Assembly: GCF_042684865.1 (NCBI RefSeq)
Contig: NZ_JBHUML010000002.1
Span: 1,736,001-1,800,000, forward strand
DNA length: 64,000 nucleotides
Reading direction: 5' to 3'
Source: Salibacterium lacus
GTDB lineage: Bacteria; Bacillota; Bacilli; Bacillales; Marinococcaceae
Each line of letters starts with the position of its first letter. Within the stretch, counting starts at the first letter, position 1. Both the position numbers and the translations under genes were made by a program. The notes under the pieces are model-generated. The model worked only from the letters and a program-made list of their open reading frames with translations. It searched no databases and was not told the origin of the DNA. Shown here one piece after another: positions 42,405-50,798 of this stretch.

Positions 42405-44237
42405 GTGCTTGACTTTTTACAGCGTATCGGGAAAGCATTAATGCTTCCCATCGCGACACTCCCTGCCGCCGCTTTGCTGCAACGGCTTGGACAGGATGAC
42501 CTTTTTGATATTCCTTTTATGGCCGCTGCGGGATCTGCTTTATTCGATAACCTGCCGCTGCTTTTTGCCATAGGGGTTGCAGTAGGCTTGTCGAAAGATG
42601 GAAATGGTGCTTCCGGCCTTGCCGGAGTTATTGCGTTCTTCGTGCTGCAGGAAGGAACGGCTGCAATCAACGAAAATATTGATATGGGATTCTTGGGAGG
42701 TATCATATCAGGAATTACCGCTGCCCTTTTATATAACCGTTTTCATGATATTAAACTTCCGAACTGGCTTGGCTTTTTCGGAGGGCGCCGGTTTGTGCCG
42801 ATTATAACCGCCGGGGTCATGGTTATTCTTGCCGGTATATTCGGTTTCGTCTGGCCTCCTGTACAGGGATTTATTGACTCGATCGGACAATGGATCATTG
42901 ATGCCGGCGCGGTTGGTGTTGGAGTGTATGGCTTCCTGAACCGTCTGTTGATTCCTATCGGACTGCACCACGTGTTAAACAGCCTGATCTGGTTTGAGTT
43001 TGGCTCGTTTGAAGGGGCCACGGGCGATCTGGATCGTTTCTTCGCAGGAGATCCAACAGCCGGTATATTTATGGCCGGGATGTTTCCGATGATGATGTTT
43101 GGTCTCCCTGCAGCCTGTCTTGCCATGATTATAGCCGCAAAACCGGAAAAGCGGGCTCAGGTATCCGGACTGCTTGGCGGTCTGGCGCTAACTTCATTCT
43201 TAACCGGTATTACCGAGCCGATTGAATTTTCTTTCATGTTTATTTCTCCATTATTGTATGTCATTCATGCGTTATTGACTGCCGCTTCTCTTGTTGTCGC
43301 CTACCTGGCCGGAACCTTGCATGGTTTCGGATTTTCAGCCGGCGCTATCGACTACGTGCTGAACTTTAACTTAGCGACCAAACCGCTTCTGCTGGCTGGA
43401 ATAGGGGTTATTTTCGGTATCATTTATTTCATCGTTTTCTACGCCATGATCAAAGGATTGAATTTGAAAACGCCGGGCCGCGAAGATGATGAGGAAGAAG
43501 CCATAGTTCATGAAGGCAGGGACAAATACGATACGATGGCCGGGGAATACGCGGCCGCTATTGGAGGATATGAAAACATTCAGTCCATCGATAACTGCGT
43601 CACACGCCTGCGTCTGCAGATGCACGATATGGATAAAGTGGATGAAAACCGGTTGAAACGCAACGGTGCCAAAGGTGTTATGAAAGTCAATAACACAAAT
43701 CTTCAAATCATCGTTGGTACGGACGTGGAATTCGTAGCCGACGCCATGCGGAACAATCAAACGACAGGAGCAATGGCGGGAGCTGGTCATTCGGTGCTCT
43801 CCAGTCCATTAACAGGGTCTGTTCTTCCGCTGGCGCAAGTGGCCGATGAAGCCTTCTCAAGCGGTGCTCTCGGCAAAGGAACAGCGGTCGTACCGGAAGA
43901 AGGAAGACTTTACGCACCGGAAGACGGCACCGTCAGCACGGTTTTCCCTACTCACCATGCCTACGGTATAACTACGGAGGAAGGACATGAAGTGCTGCTT
44001 CATATCGGACTGAACACCGTAGAGTTAAAAGGAGAACATTACACTCCTCATGTAGAACAGGGTGAACAGGTAAAGAAAGGACAACTTCTGGCTGCGTTTG
44101 ACATCAAACAGATCCAGGATGCCGGTTATGACATCACCACTCCGGTTATTATAACCAACGCAGATAATTCTCTAGAAGTCACCGGTCCGGTGGAAACTTC
44201 CATTAAAACCGGGGATAACCTGCTTACTCTCCAATAG
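42405..44237 (+). CDS. nagE: N-acetylglucosamine PTS transporter, EIICBA
   Basis: A 610-residue three-domain phosphotransferase permease. EIIC covers residues about 1-365 (hydrophobic, with GITEPIEFSFMF), EIIB residues about 380-455 with the phosphorylated cysteine in IDNCVTRLRL, and EIIA residues about 480-600 with the phospho-histidine in LLHIGLNTVELKG. It imports and phosphorylates N-acetylglucosamine to GlcNAc-6-phosphate for NagA. The start is GTG 42405 after AAAGGGG. Operator sharing with nagA supports specificity. The composite repeat begins 16 bp after the stop. Confidence 0.92.
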   Translation: MLDFLQRIGKALMLPIATLPAAALLQRLGQDDLFDIPFMAAAGSALFDNLPLLFAIGVAVGLSKDGNGASGLAGVIAFFVLQEGTAAINENIDMGFLGGIISGITAALLYNRFHDIKLPNWLGFFGGRRFVPIITAGVMVILAGIFGFVWPPVQGFIDSIGQWIIDAGAVGVGVYGFLNRLLIPIGLHHVLNSLIWFEFGSFEGATGDLDRFFAGDPTAGIFMAGMFPMMMFGLPAACLAMIIAAKPEKRAQVSGLLGGLALTSFLTGITEPIEFSFMFISPLLYVIHALLTAASLVVAYLAGTLHGFGFSAGAIDYVLNFNLATKPLLLAGIGVIFGIIYFIVFYAMIKGLNLKTPGREDDEEEAIVHEGRDKYDTMAGEYAAAIGGYENIQSIDNCVTRLRLQMHDMDKVDENRLKRNGAKGVMKVNNTNLQIIVGTDVEFVADAMRNNQTTGAMAGAGHSVLSSPLTGSVLPLAQVADEAFSSGALGKGTAVVPEEGRLYAPEDGTVSTVFPTHHAYGITTEEGHEVLLHIGLNTVELKGEHYTPHVEQGEQVKKGQLLAAFDIKQIQDAGYDITTPVIITNADNSLEVTGPVETSIKTGDNLLTLQ

Positions 44238-44252
44238 TCCTCATCATGTCAT

Positions 44253-45120
44253 AAGAGTCTGGGACAAAANNNNNNNNNNNNNNNNNNNNNNNNNNNNNNN
44301 NNNNNNNNTCGGCATTCTTTATTTTGGAGAGGTACCGCTGCGCCAACATACTTCGCTTTTACTCCAGAGCACAAGGGAGGCATCGATTCGCCGGGGCTCA
44401 TCGTGTCTTCTTTGCACCCGGCCGTTTCAGGACCCGTTGGCCGGCATCGAAACAACACCTGAACGGATCCGGCCGTACGGACGCAGAAAATGCGGGCGTT
44501 TGTTTGCTGTGTTCAGATTGGGGGGACGGACATTCGTTGCAAATGGGTTCTAAGGCACTTTAGGGGGAAAAGGGCCCCCTAAAACGTCGTTGGGTACATC
44601 GCCGAAGGCACTTTATAGTATCCGGTGCCCTTCAAAACGTCACTATGAATGATTCCGAAGGCACTTTAGAGGGGTTTGGTGCCCCGGTAAACGTCATTAT
44701 GAACGAATCGAGACTGCGTGCAGCGGAAAATGAACGGGTCGACGCAGCAAAGAGCCCGCGTCATTGCAGGAAAAGGGAGAGAAATAGTCCCGAAGGCACT
44801 TTAGGGGGAAAAGGACCCCTTAAAACGTCGTTGGGTATATCGCCGAAGGCACTTTATAGTATCCGGTGCCCTTCAAAACGTCACTATGAATGATTCCGAA
44901 GGCACTTTAGAGGGTTCCGCGCCCCGGTAAACGTCATTATCCTGTGGAAGTACGTCACGTGCGGGCGCTGACCTGACCGCACATCCTGCGGGGACCCGCG
45001 ACTCGTGCTGTTTGGAGCAGGAGTCAAAGCATGTAGGCTCCGCTGCTGGACGATGGTTGAACAACGTCGCCGGACATTCGTGTTTTTCCTCCACCTATTT
45101 TACTTTTGTCCCAGACTCTT
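44253..45120. repeat. Composite interspersed repeat, copy B, with 17-bp terminal inverted repeats
   Basis: The ends are exact inverted repeats: AAGAGTCTGGGACAAAA at 44253-44269 and its complement at 45104-45120. Inside lie six 34-36-bp units, GGCACTTTA ... AAACGTC, starting at 44554, 44607, 44660, 44795, 44848 and 44901: a fixed 53-bp step in two triplets. Each triplet has the same order of three variants (a GGGGG/CCCCC hairpin type, a TAGTATCC type, an AGAGGG/CCCCGG type). A 39-base run of N near the left end is an assembly gap. No conserved protein frame. The right end abuts the stop codon of the SIS gene, which begins on its last base. Confidence 0.85.
44270..44308. other. Assembly gap (39 N)
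   Basis: By alignment with copy A this is where an 18-bp perfect hairpin (1871-1911) lies, so the gap probably marks a palindrome that failed to assemble; the true length is unknown. Confidence 0.9.
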
Positions 45121-45851
45121 TATTTTAACAGTGGAATCCGCTCTTTATATTTTTCTACGAGGTGTTGATTATGTTCATCGGCCCCGTCCACATTTCCAGA
45201 TAGAAAAACCGGAGGCTTCTCTCCATTTTCAGCAAGGTGTTCAATCACACCGGCAAACACGGTCTGAAGAATGACGGCTCCTATTACCGTAGACGTTGCT
45301 GCATACGGCTCCGGAACGTTGGGGTGTGTGAGCAGCGCGTCCCCTTTTCGACACAAGTTGTCGAGTACCATATCGACCGATTCATACAGCCGCTTCCCGC
45401 TTTCATGCCGGGAAGGCTGGCTTTTAGAATAGTCTATCGACGTAATCGCCACCACTGTCAGTCCTTTTTCTTTTCCGTACTCCGCAGCATCAATAGGTAC
45501 AGGATTGCGTCCGGATGTAGAAATAACAATAAGAGCATCCCCGGTTTCAAGCGAATGCTGCTCCAGAAAGTCCCGGATATAATGATGTTTCCGCTCATTA
45601 CGCGACGCCTGGACCGCTCCTTCATGAAGCATCAATGATTCCTCCAGCAGAGGATTCACAGGTACCAGCCCTCCCGAACGATAAAACACTTCTTCGCTTA
45701 GCAAGTGGGAATGGCCGGCGCCGAAAACATGAATAACACCATCTTTTCTTATCGTTTCCGCCAGGTATTCCACCGCTTTTTTCAATGATTCCGCCTGGTT
45801 TTTCTGCAGCTGCTCAAGGTCTTTTTGAACCTCCTCCATGTAACGAAACAC
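45120..45851 (-). CDS. SIS-domain sugar-phosphate protein (UPF0309-like)
   Basis: A protein of about 243 residues with an SIS (sugar isomerase) fold: VIHVFGAGHSHLLSEEVFYR phosphosugar loop, DALIVISTSGRNPVPIDAAE, VVAITSIDYSKS. It resembles UPF0309/MurQ-related proteins that act on or sense amino-sugar phosphates, consistent with its place behind nagR. I choose GTG 45851 because AAAGGGGA is eight bases upstream. A terminator separates it from nagR, so it probably has its own promoter in 45852-45910, where TTGGTATTGTATACAG resembles half of the NagR operator. Confidence 0.78.
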   Translation of the reverse strand: MFRYMEEVQKDLEQLQKNQAESLKKAVEYLAETIRKDGVIHVFGAGHSHLLSEEVFYRSGGLVPVNPLLEESLMLHEGAVQASRNERKHHYIRDFLEQHSLETGDALIVISTSGRNPVPIDAAEYGKEKGLTVVAITSIDYSKSQPSRHESGKRLYESVDMVLDNLCRKGDALLTHPNVPEPYAATSTVIGAVILQTVFAGVIEHLAENGEKPPVFLSGNVDGADEHNQHLVEKYKERIPLLK

Positions 45852-45912
45852 AGGTACCGTCCCCTTTGATAAACAAGCTTGGTATTGTATACAGGTTATC
45901 ACAACAAGCATG

Positions 45913-45943
45913 TAAAAAAGAACCGGTATAACATTACCGGTTC
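45913..45943 (-). terminator. Terminator of the nagA-nagB-nagR operon
   Basis: On the minus strand GAACCGGTA-ATGTTA-TACCGGTTC is followed by TTTTTT, directly after the nagR stop. Confidence 0.9.
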
Positions 45944-45946
45944 CTC

Positions 45947-46669
45947 TCATCTCGGCATATTAATGGTGAACTTATATCTGTCTCCCCGGTAGGCGGATTT
46001 CACGTATTCCAGCGGGGTGCCATCTTCAAGATATGTAGCACGTTGAATAAGCAGTACCGGAGCCCCTTCTTCTATCGCCAGGTTTTCTGCTTCTTCTGTA
46101 TTGGCAAGCGACGCTTCGAAGGTCTGCTCGCCGCCGCCGATTTTCAGATTCTTCTCTTGTTCCAGAAAGGAGTAAATGGACCGGTTTTCCACGTCTTCCG
46201 GAAGGTCGCCGGCGATTTCCTTATTAATAAAGGTCGTTTCATACGCCATCGGAACATCATCGGCCATCCGGACCCGTTTAATTTCATAAACCTGGGTGTC
46301 CGTACTGGTCTGCAGGGCTTCCGCCACTTTCTTCGGTGCTTTGCGCAGCTGGTATTGCACCAATGCACTGCCGGGTTTGAGCCCCCGTGCTTTCATATCT
46401 TCTGTGAAACTCGTGAGCCCCTGCAGCGGCTGTTCTATTTTGGGTTCGGCGACAAAGGTGCCTTTTCCTTTTTCCCTCTGAAGCACACCTTCCTTGGCAA
46501 GCTCTGTCACTGCCTGACGGACGGTCATCCGGCTCACGTCGAAATCTTCAGAGAAAATTCGTTCGGAGGGAAGCATATCCCCCGGCTGCCACTGGCCGGT
46601 ATCTATCTTTTTTCGTATCATTTCCTGAATTTGATAGTATATCGGCAGAGGTGAATTTTTATCAATCAT
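45947..46669 (-). CDS. nagR: GntR/HutC-family repressor of GlcNAc utilisation
   Basis: A 240-residue regulator (YvoA/NagR type). The N-terminal winged helix carries PIYYQIQEMIRKKI, MLPSERIFSEDFDVSRMTVR and REKGKGTFVAEP; the C-terminal UTRA domain (residues about 95-235) binds the effector, in B. subtilis an amino-sugar phosphate. It overlaps nagB by 4 bp. It should act at the two identical 17-nt operators before nagE and nagA, forming a classical feedback loop. Confidence 0.9.
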   Translation of the reverse strand: MIDKNSPLPIYYQIQEMIRKKIDTGQWQPGDMLPSERIFSEDFDVSRMTVRQAVTELAKEGVLQREKGKGTFVAEPKIEQPLQGLTSFTEDMKARGLKPGSALVQYQLRKAPKKVAEALQTSTDTQVYEIKRVRMADDVPMAYETTFINKEIAGDLPEDVENRSIYSFLEQEKNLKIGGGEQTFEASLANTEEAENLAIEEGAPVLLIQRATYLEDGTPLEYVKSAYRGDRYKFTINMPR

Positions 46670-47430
46670 TTCGTTTCCCTCTCCCTTCCTTCAGAAACAC
46701 TCTTATGTGTTGAAACACCTGATAGAGCGGATTCATCCGCAATTATTGTAACATATGGATGATTCTGAAGGACGGATGCAGGAAAATTTTCGGTTTGTTT
46801 TCCCTCGAGCAGGGCGGTGAGGGCTTCTTTTTTACGGGATCCGGAAGCAAGCAGTAGAATGCGCCGGCTTTCCATAATGGTTGCGATTCCCATTGTCACA
46901 GCTTGATGCGGCACGTCTTCTTCCGATTCGAAAAACCGCGCATTTGCTTCTCTTGTGGAAGGTTTCAATTCCACAACGTGTGTCCGTGAATGAAAAGAAC
47001 TTCCGGGCTCGTTAAACCCGATATGACCATTTTCTCCTATGCCAAGCAATTGTAAGTCGATGCCCCCGCTTTGCTGAATCTGCTTTTCATACCTTCGGGC
47101 TTCTTCCTGAAGATCTTTGGCATCCCCTCTTGGAAGGTGGGTCTGCCCCGGACGGAGCTGCAGCGGCTGAAAGAGCCTTTCTTTCATATAGCGGTGATAA
47201 CTATTTGGATGATCCGGGGAAAGTCCTGCGTATTCATCCAGGTTGAACGTCTGCAGCTGCGACAGGGGAAGACTGCCGGCCTGGTTAATCCATTCCCGGT
47301 ACGTTCCTTCCGGTGTTCCCCCGGTAGCAAGACCGAGCACAATCCCGGGCCTGTCCTTTATTTCCGCTCCAATCAGAGAAGCCGCTTTTTCGCTCATTTC
47401 CTGATCGTCTTTTACCGCTATGACTTCCAT
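46666..47430 (-). CDS. nagB: Glucosamine-6-phosphate deaminase
   Basis: A 254-residue enzyme converting glucosamine-6-phosphate to fructose-6-phosphate and ammonia. Seen: LGLATGGTPEGTYREWI, FNLDEYAGLSPDHPNSY with the catalytic Asp, and LLGIGENGHIGFNEPGSSF with the ring-opening His. Length is that of the short, non-allosteric Bacillus form. It overlaps nagA by 13 bp and nagR by 4 bp. Confidence 0.95.
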   Translation of the reverse strand: MEVIAVKDDQEMSEKAASLIGAEIKDRPGIVLGLATGGTPEGTYREWINQAGSLPLSQLQTFNLDEYAGLSPDHPNSYHRYMKERLFQPLQLRPGQTHLPRGDAKDLQEEARRYEKQIQQSGGIDLQLLGIGENGHIGFNEPGSSFHSRTHVVELKPSTREANARFFESEEDVPHQAVTMGIATIMESRRILLLASGSRKKEALTALLEGKQTENFPASVLQNHPYVTIIADESALSGVSTHKSVSEGRERETK

Positions 47431-48611
47431 GTCATTCCCTCCTGTTCATAAGCGAGTATGCCCCGGCACCACGTCCGGCTCACACCGCCGCTTCGCGTGA
47501 GCAGCACCAAATCCGCATCCATTCCCGGAGCCACTCTGCCTTTGCGTGTCAGTCCCAGTTTATCCGCTGCATTTTTCGAGGTCATCGCCACTGCTTCTTC
47601 CAGGGAGCAGCCTGTAAATGCCATCACGTTCTTTAATGCTTCATTCATCCTAAGCATGCTTCCGGCGATTGTTCCGTCCTCAAGATACGGCCTGTTTCCC
47701 TCTACGGTTACGGTCTGGCCGCCGAGGTCATAGACACCGTTCTGGAGACATTTGGCCCGCAGGGAATCTGTGACTAAGAGGAGCCCGGACGCCCCTTTCA
47801 TCCGAAAGGCGAAGCTCACCATCGCAGGGTGGACGTGCACCCCATCGGCGATGATTTCATTGGTAAGAGCGTCGTTTAACAGCGCGGCAGAAGCAAGACC
47901 GGGGTCCCGGTGATGCAGACCGCTCATGCCGTTAAAAAGGTGCGTCACATGGGAAATCCCATCTGCCGCCGCCTGATCGACCTCTTCCAGGCCTGCACTG
48001 GAGTGCGCAGCCGACGTTACGATGTCCTGCTGGGACAAATAACGGATAAGTGCGTGGTCCGGATCCTGCTCCGGCGCGAGCGACACCCATTTGATAAGCC
48101 CCTGGGCAGCCTCCTGCCACTGCTTGAATAAGGCAGTATCTGCCTGCTGCAGATGCTCTTTCGGCTGTGCCCCTGCTTTTTCCGCCGTGAAAAAAGGACC
48201 TTCCAGGTGAACGCCCAGCATCTTTGCACCTGCTTCAGGCTGATCCACCGGGAATGCCGCCGCATTTTCCAGTGCGTTTGTGATGGCGTCCTTCTGCTGC
48301 GTAATCGTTGTCGCCAGAAACGATGTCGTTCCTTCCGAGGGAAGGGTTTCGGATATGATCTGAAGGGCTTCCGGGGTCCCGTCCATCACATCGGCGTTAT
48401 TGGTGCCGTGAATATGTACATCGATCATGCCGGGAACAAGTACTTCCTCCGGTCCGGCTTCGATTTCCACGGTTCTTTCTGACTTCACTGTACCAGCATC
48501 CCGGTCTTCCCCAACTGAGGAAACAACCCCGTTTTTCACGTGTACATACGCATGTTTCCGGGTTTGATCCGGGTTAACAACGGTAACATTCCGAAGGATA
48601 AAATCTTCCAT
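47418..48611 (-). CDS. nagA: N-acetylglucosamine-6-phosphate deacetylase
   Basis: A 397-residue amidohydrolase that removes acetate from GlcNAc-6-phosphate. Motifs: VLVPGMIDVHIHGTNNADVM, metal ligands in LGVHLEGPFF, TSAAHSSA and VTHLFNGMSGLHHRDPG, and the catalytic Asp in LLVTDSLRAK, where the usual TDA is TDS-like in context. First gene of nagA-nagB-nagR, with its promoter and operator directly upstream. Confidence 0.95.
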   Translation of the reverse strand: MEDFILRNVTVVNPDQTRKHAYVHVKNGVVSSVGEDRDAGTVKSERTVEIEAGPEEVLVPGMIDVHIHGTNNADVMDGTPEALQIISETLPSEGTTSFLATTITQQKDAITNALENAAAFPVDQPEAGAKMLGVHLEGPFFTAEKAGAQPKEHLQQADTALFKQWQEAAQGLIKWVSLAPEQDPDHALIRYLSQQDIVTSAAHSSAGLEEVDQAAADGISHVTHLFNGMSGLHHRDPGLASAALLNDALTNEIIADGVHVHPAMVSFAFRMKGASGLLLVTDSLRAKCLQNGVYDLGGQTVTVEGNRPYLEDGTIAGSMLRMNEALKNVMAFTGCSLEEAVAMTSKNAADKLGLTRKGRVAPGMDADLVLLTRSGGVSRTWCRGILAYEQEGMTWKS

Positions 48612-48644
48612 TCCACGCCCTCCCCATCATGTCTATTGATTTTA

Positions 48645-48677
48645 TTTTAACAGCAGGAAATATAGTTGTCTATACCA
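48645..48677 (-). promoter_or_regulatory. nagA promoter with NagR-type operator
   Basis: Minus strand: TAGACA (48667-48672) and TAAAAT (48645-48650), spacer 16 bp. The operator word TGGTATAGACAACTATA (48661-48677 on the complement) is identical to that before nagE and overlaps the -35 box in the same way. Confidence 0.88.
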
Positions 48678-48718
48678 TTTGTGTTATATAATCTAACTTC
48701 AGCATCACCGTGGAGAGG

Positions 48719-48865
48719 TTTTACGGACATTTTGCTTCGAGAAATGTCTGTAAAACTATGGTTAGAACCAAAATCATCAAGAAAATTGATGAAAGTGTCT
48801 CTAATATTAATTTTACAGCCATCTCCCTATTCAAAGTGTCCAGTAAACTATAATACTGGACACTT
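48719..48865. repeat. Hairpin cluster left of the NERD gene
   Basis: Two hairpins: TTTTACGGACATTT (48719-48732) with AAATGTCTGTAAAA (48742-48755), and a perfect 12-bp pair AAGTGTCCAGTA (48834-48845) / TACTGGACACTT (48854-48865). Between them GTGTCTCTAAT...ATTTTAC (48795-48816) is inverted at 49945-49974 on the other side of the gene. Confidence 0.8.
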
Positions 48866-48952
48866 CCCCCCCTTAAACTGTCCAGTACATTGCTGACAAC
48901 AATACTTGTATTATACAGAGGTTTTGATAATATAAAGAAAAAGGAGGACAAG

Positions 48953-49876
48953 ATGATAAAGAAACCATGCAAGCCATCCAAAGAGCTTCAGGCCCTCCGT
49001 ATTTTAAATAAACGGATGAATCTGAATGTTCATGACCAGCAATATTATTATGGACTTGAAAAAGGGCATGAAGGAGAAAAAATAATGAATCAATGGCTGC
49101 TTCAATTACAGCAGGATGCCATCATCATTAATGATCTGATGATTGAGCAGCAGCACAGTTTTTTTCAAATCGATATATTGGTACTCACCCATGGGCAGGC
49201 CCATCTATTCGAAGTAAAACACTTTGAAGGAGATTATTATGTCAAGGATAATCGCTTTTATCTCATGAATGACCGGGAAGTGAAAAATCCATTCCACCAG
49301 CTGCAGCGAAGCGAGGCTCTTATCCGCGATACTTTTCAGAAAATACATCTCTCTCTTCCAATCAAAGCACAAGTAGCCTATACTAACCCGTCTTTTTCCC
49401 TCTATCACGCTTGTCCTGATTTTCCTTTATTATTACCCGGACAGATCAAACGATTTATTCAGAAATGGAATAACGAGCCTTTTGCTCCTCTTCCCGATTA
49501 TTATCATTCTGCCGCTGAAAAACTGCTGAAGCTGAACTGGGAATATTCTCCTTATACCCGCCTGCCGGATTACGACTACCACTCTCTTAAAAAAGGGATT
49601 ACCTGTCCTGCATGCAGCAGTTGGATGCTTGAAAGAAAAAACAAACTCGTGTGCTCCAAATGCGGCTGTACAGAGGACCGGCGAAATGGCATCCTGAGAT
49701 CCGCTGAAGAATTCAACGTGCTTTTCCCGAGAGAAAAGATAACAACCAACGGTATACATCATTGGTGTGGACTTCAAAGCAGCACGAAAAATGTCAGCCG
49801 GGTTCTACTTTCCCATTATCAGCGTTTCGGGAAAGGGAAGGGCTCTTATTATCAGGCGCCGCCAGTGGGGTTATAG
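48953..49876 (+). CDS. NERD-domain protein with zinc-ribbon
   Basis: A 307-residue protein. Residues about 38-150 form a NERD (nuclease-related) domain: GHEGEKIMNQWL, the FQIDILVLTHGQAHLFEVKH core with the Asp and Glu-x-Lys expected of the restriction-endonuclease-like fold. A zinc ribbon follows near residue 215 (ITCPACSSWMLE ... LVCSKCGCTEDR). NERD proteins are thought to process DNA, but the role of this group is not known. AAAAAGGAGGACAAG sets ATG 48953. The gene stands alone between two clusters of related hairpins, which suggests it moves as a unit. Confidence 0.8.
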   Translation: MIKKPCKPSKELQALRILNKRMNLNVHDQQYYYGLEKGHEGEKIMNQWLLQLQQDAIIINDLMIEQQHSFFQIDILVLTHGQAHLFEVKHFEGDYYVKDNRFYLMNDREVKNPFHQLQRSEALIRDTFQKIHLSLPIKAQVAYTNPSFSLYHACPDFPLLLPGQIKRFIQKWNNEPFAPLPDYYHSAAEKLLKLNWEYSPYTRLPDYDYHSLKKGITCPACSSWMLERKNKLVCSKCGCTEDRRNGILRSAEEFNVLFPREKITTNGIHHWCGLQSSTKNVSRVLLSHYQRFGKGKGSYYQAPPVGL

Positions 49877-49890
49877 ACTTTTTTACATTA

Positions 49891-49996
49891 AAAATGTCCA
49901 ATAAAAAAATGTTAGGGACATTTTGTGAGAAGATGACCTCCAAATTGTCCAGTAAAATTAAATTAGAGACATTTCGCTTTTCAAAATGTCTCTAAT
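49891..49996. repeat. Hairpin cluster right of the NERD gene
   Basis: AAAATGTCC (49891-49899) pairs with GGACATTTT (49916-49924), and ATTAGAGACATTT (49962-49974) pairs perfectly with AAATGTCTCTAAT (49984-49996). TTGTCCAGTAAAATTAAATT (from 49945) is inverted relative to 48795-48816. The same words build the hairpins on the left side. Confidence 0.8.
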
Positions 49997-50021
49997 CAAC
50001 CACCCCAATCAATAACTCCAA

Positions 50022-50780
50022 TCAATACCCATACCCGAGCTTCCGCGACACGTCCATGGCGGTTTCTTTAAGCTTTTCAATACAGCCGCCCATCGTGTCT
50101 TCGTCGGTGCGCATGGTGAGGGTGGACATGCTGATGGCGGCGGTGACACGGCCGGTGTGGTCCCGGATCGGCACCGCTGCACAGCGTACGCCGGGTTCGT
50201 TTTCTTCCTTATCCTCAGCGTATCCCTGTTCCCGGACGTTCTGAATCTCTTTACGGAAGGCGGAGGAGCTTGTGATCGTGCGCTCGGTCCGGCGGGTGAA
50301 TACGTAATCCTCAAGCAGAGCGTCAATCTCATCGTCAGGACAAAAAGCGATCAGTGCTTTACCGACACCGCTGCAGTGCAGAGGCACACGGCGCCCGACC
50401 CGGGAATAAAAAACAACCGCCGACGGCTGCTCCACTTTATCAATATAGACTCCTTCATGTCCGTCCTGAATCACAAGATGAACCGTTTGGCGCACGGCAC
50501 GGGAAAGCTCATATAAAGAGTCCTGCGCCGCGCTTCGAAGATCACGGCTGCGGATCACATGGTTGCCGCGTTCAAATAATTTCATGCCGAGGGCGTACCG
50601 GCCGGATTCACCCGCCTGTTCTATGTACTGATGTTTTTCCAGTGTTTTTAACAGCGAATGGACGGTGCTTTTATGAAGATGGAGCCGTTCGCTGATATCG
50701 GTGATTTTAAGCTCCGTTTCATCATCATCAAATAAATCAAGAATCTGCAGGGCGCGGTCGACGGATTGAATAATCGGCAT
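50022..50780 (-). CDS. IclR-family regulator of the KDG operon
   Basis: A 252-residue IclR/KdgR-type regulator. The N-terminal winged helix (residues 1-70, IQSVDRALQILDLF ... ISERLHLHKSTVHSLLKTLE) is followed by the effector domain (VGRRVPLHCSGVGKALIAF; AAAISMSTLTMR). Co-location with KDG kinase and KDPG aldolase makes 2-keto-3-deoxygluconate or its phosphate the likely effector. It ends the run kdgK-kdgA-permease-iclR, 18 bp after the permease. An inverted AACA/TGTT site before kdgK is a candidate target. Confidence 0.85.
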   Translation of the reverse strand: MPIIQSVDRALQILDLFDDDETELKITDISERLHLHKSTVHSLLKTLEKHQYIEQAGESGRYALGMKLFERGNHVIRSRDLRSAAQDSLYELSRAVRQTVHLVIQDGHEGVYIDKVEQPSAVVFYSRVGRRVPLHCSGVGKALIAFCPDDEIDALLEDYVFTRRTERTITSSSAFRKEIQNVREQGYAEDKEENEPGVRCAAVPIRDHTGRVTAAISMSTLTMRTDEDTMGGCIEKLKETAMDVSRKLGYGY

Positions 50781-50798
50781 CCAACCACCACCTCCTTT

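Noticed and set aside
44554..44935. Possible CRISPR array
   Set aside because: Units differ from each other in three recurring types, and the 18-bp stretches between them also recur, so there are no unique spacers; no cas genes are near.
44554..44935. Possible integron attC sites
   Set aside because: The inverse/core motifs GTTRRRY/RYYYAAC are absent at the unit ends and no integrase or cassette genes occur.
45120..45851. Assignment of the SIS gene as murQ
   Set aside because: The length and sequence fit the shorter SIS/UPF0309 group better, and no murein-recycling genes other than the nag genes are adjacent.
48953..49876. NERD gene as part of a named defence system
   Set aside because: No helicase, ATPase or other known partner is adjacent; only the flanking hairpins are unusual.
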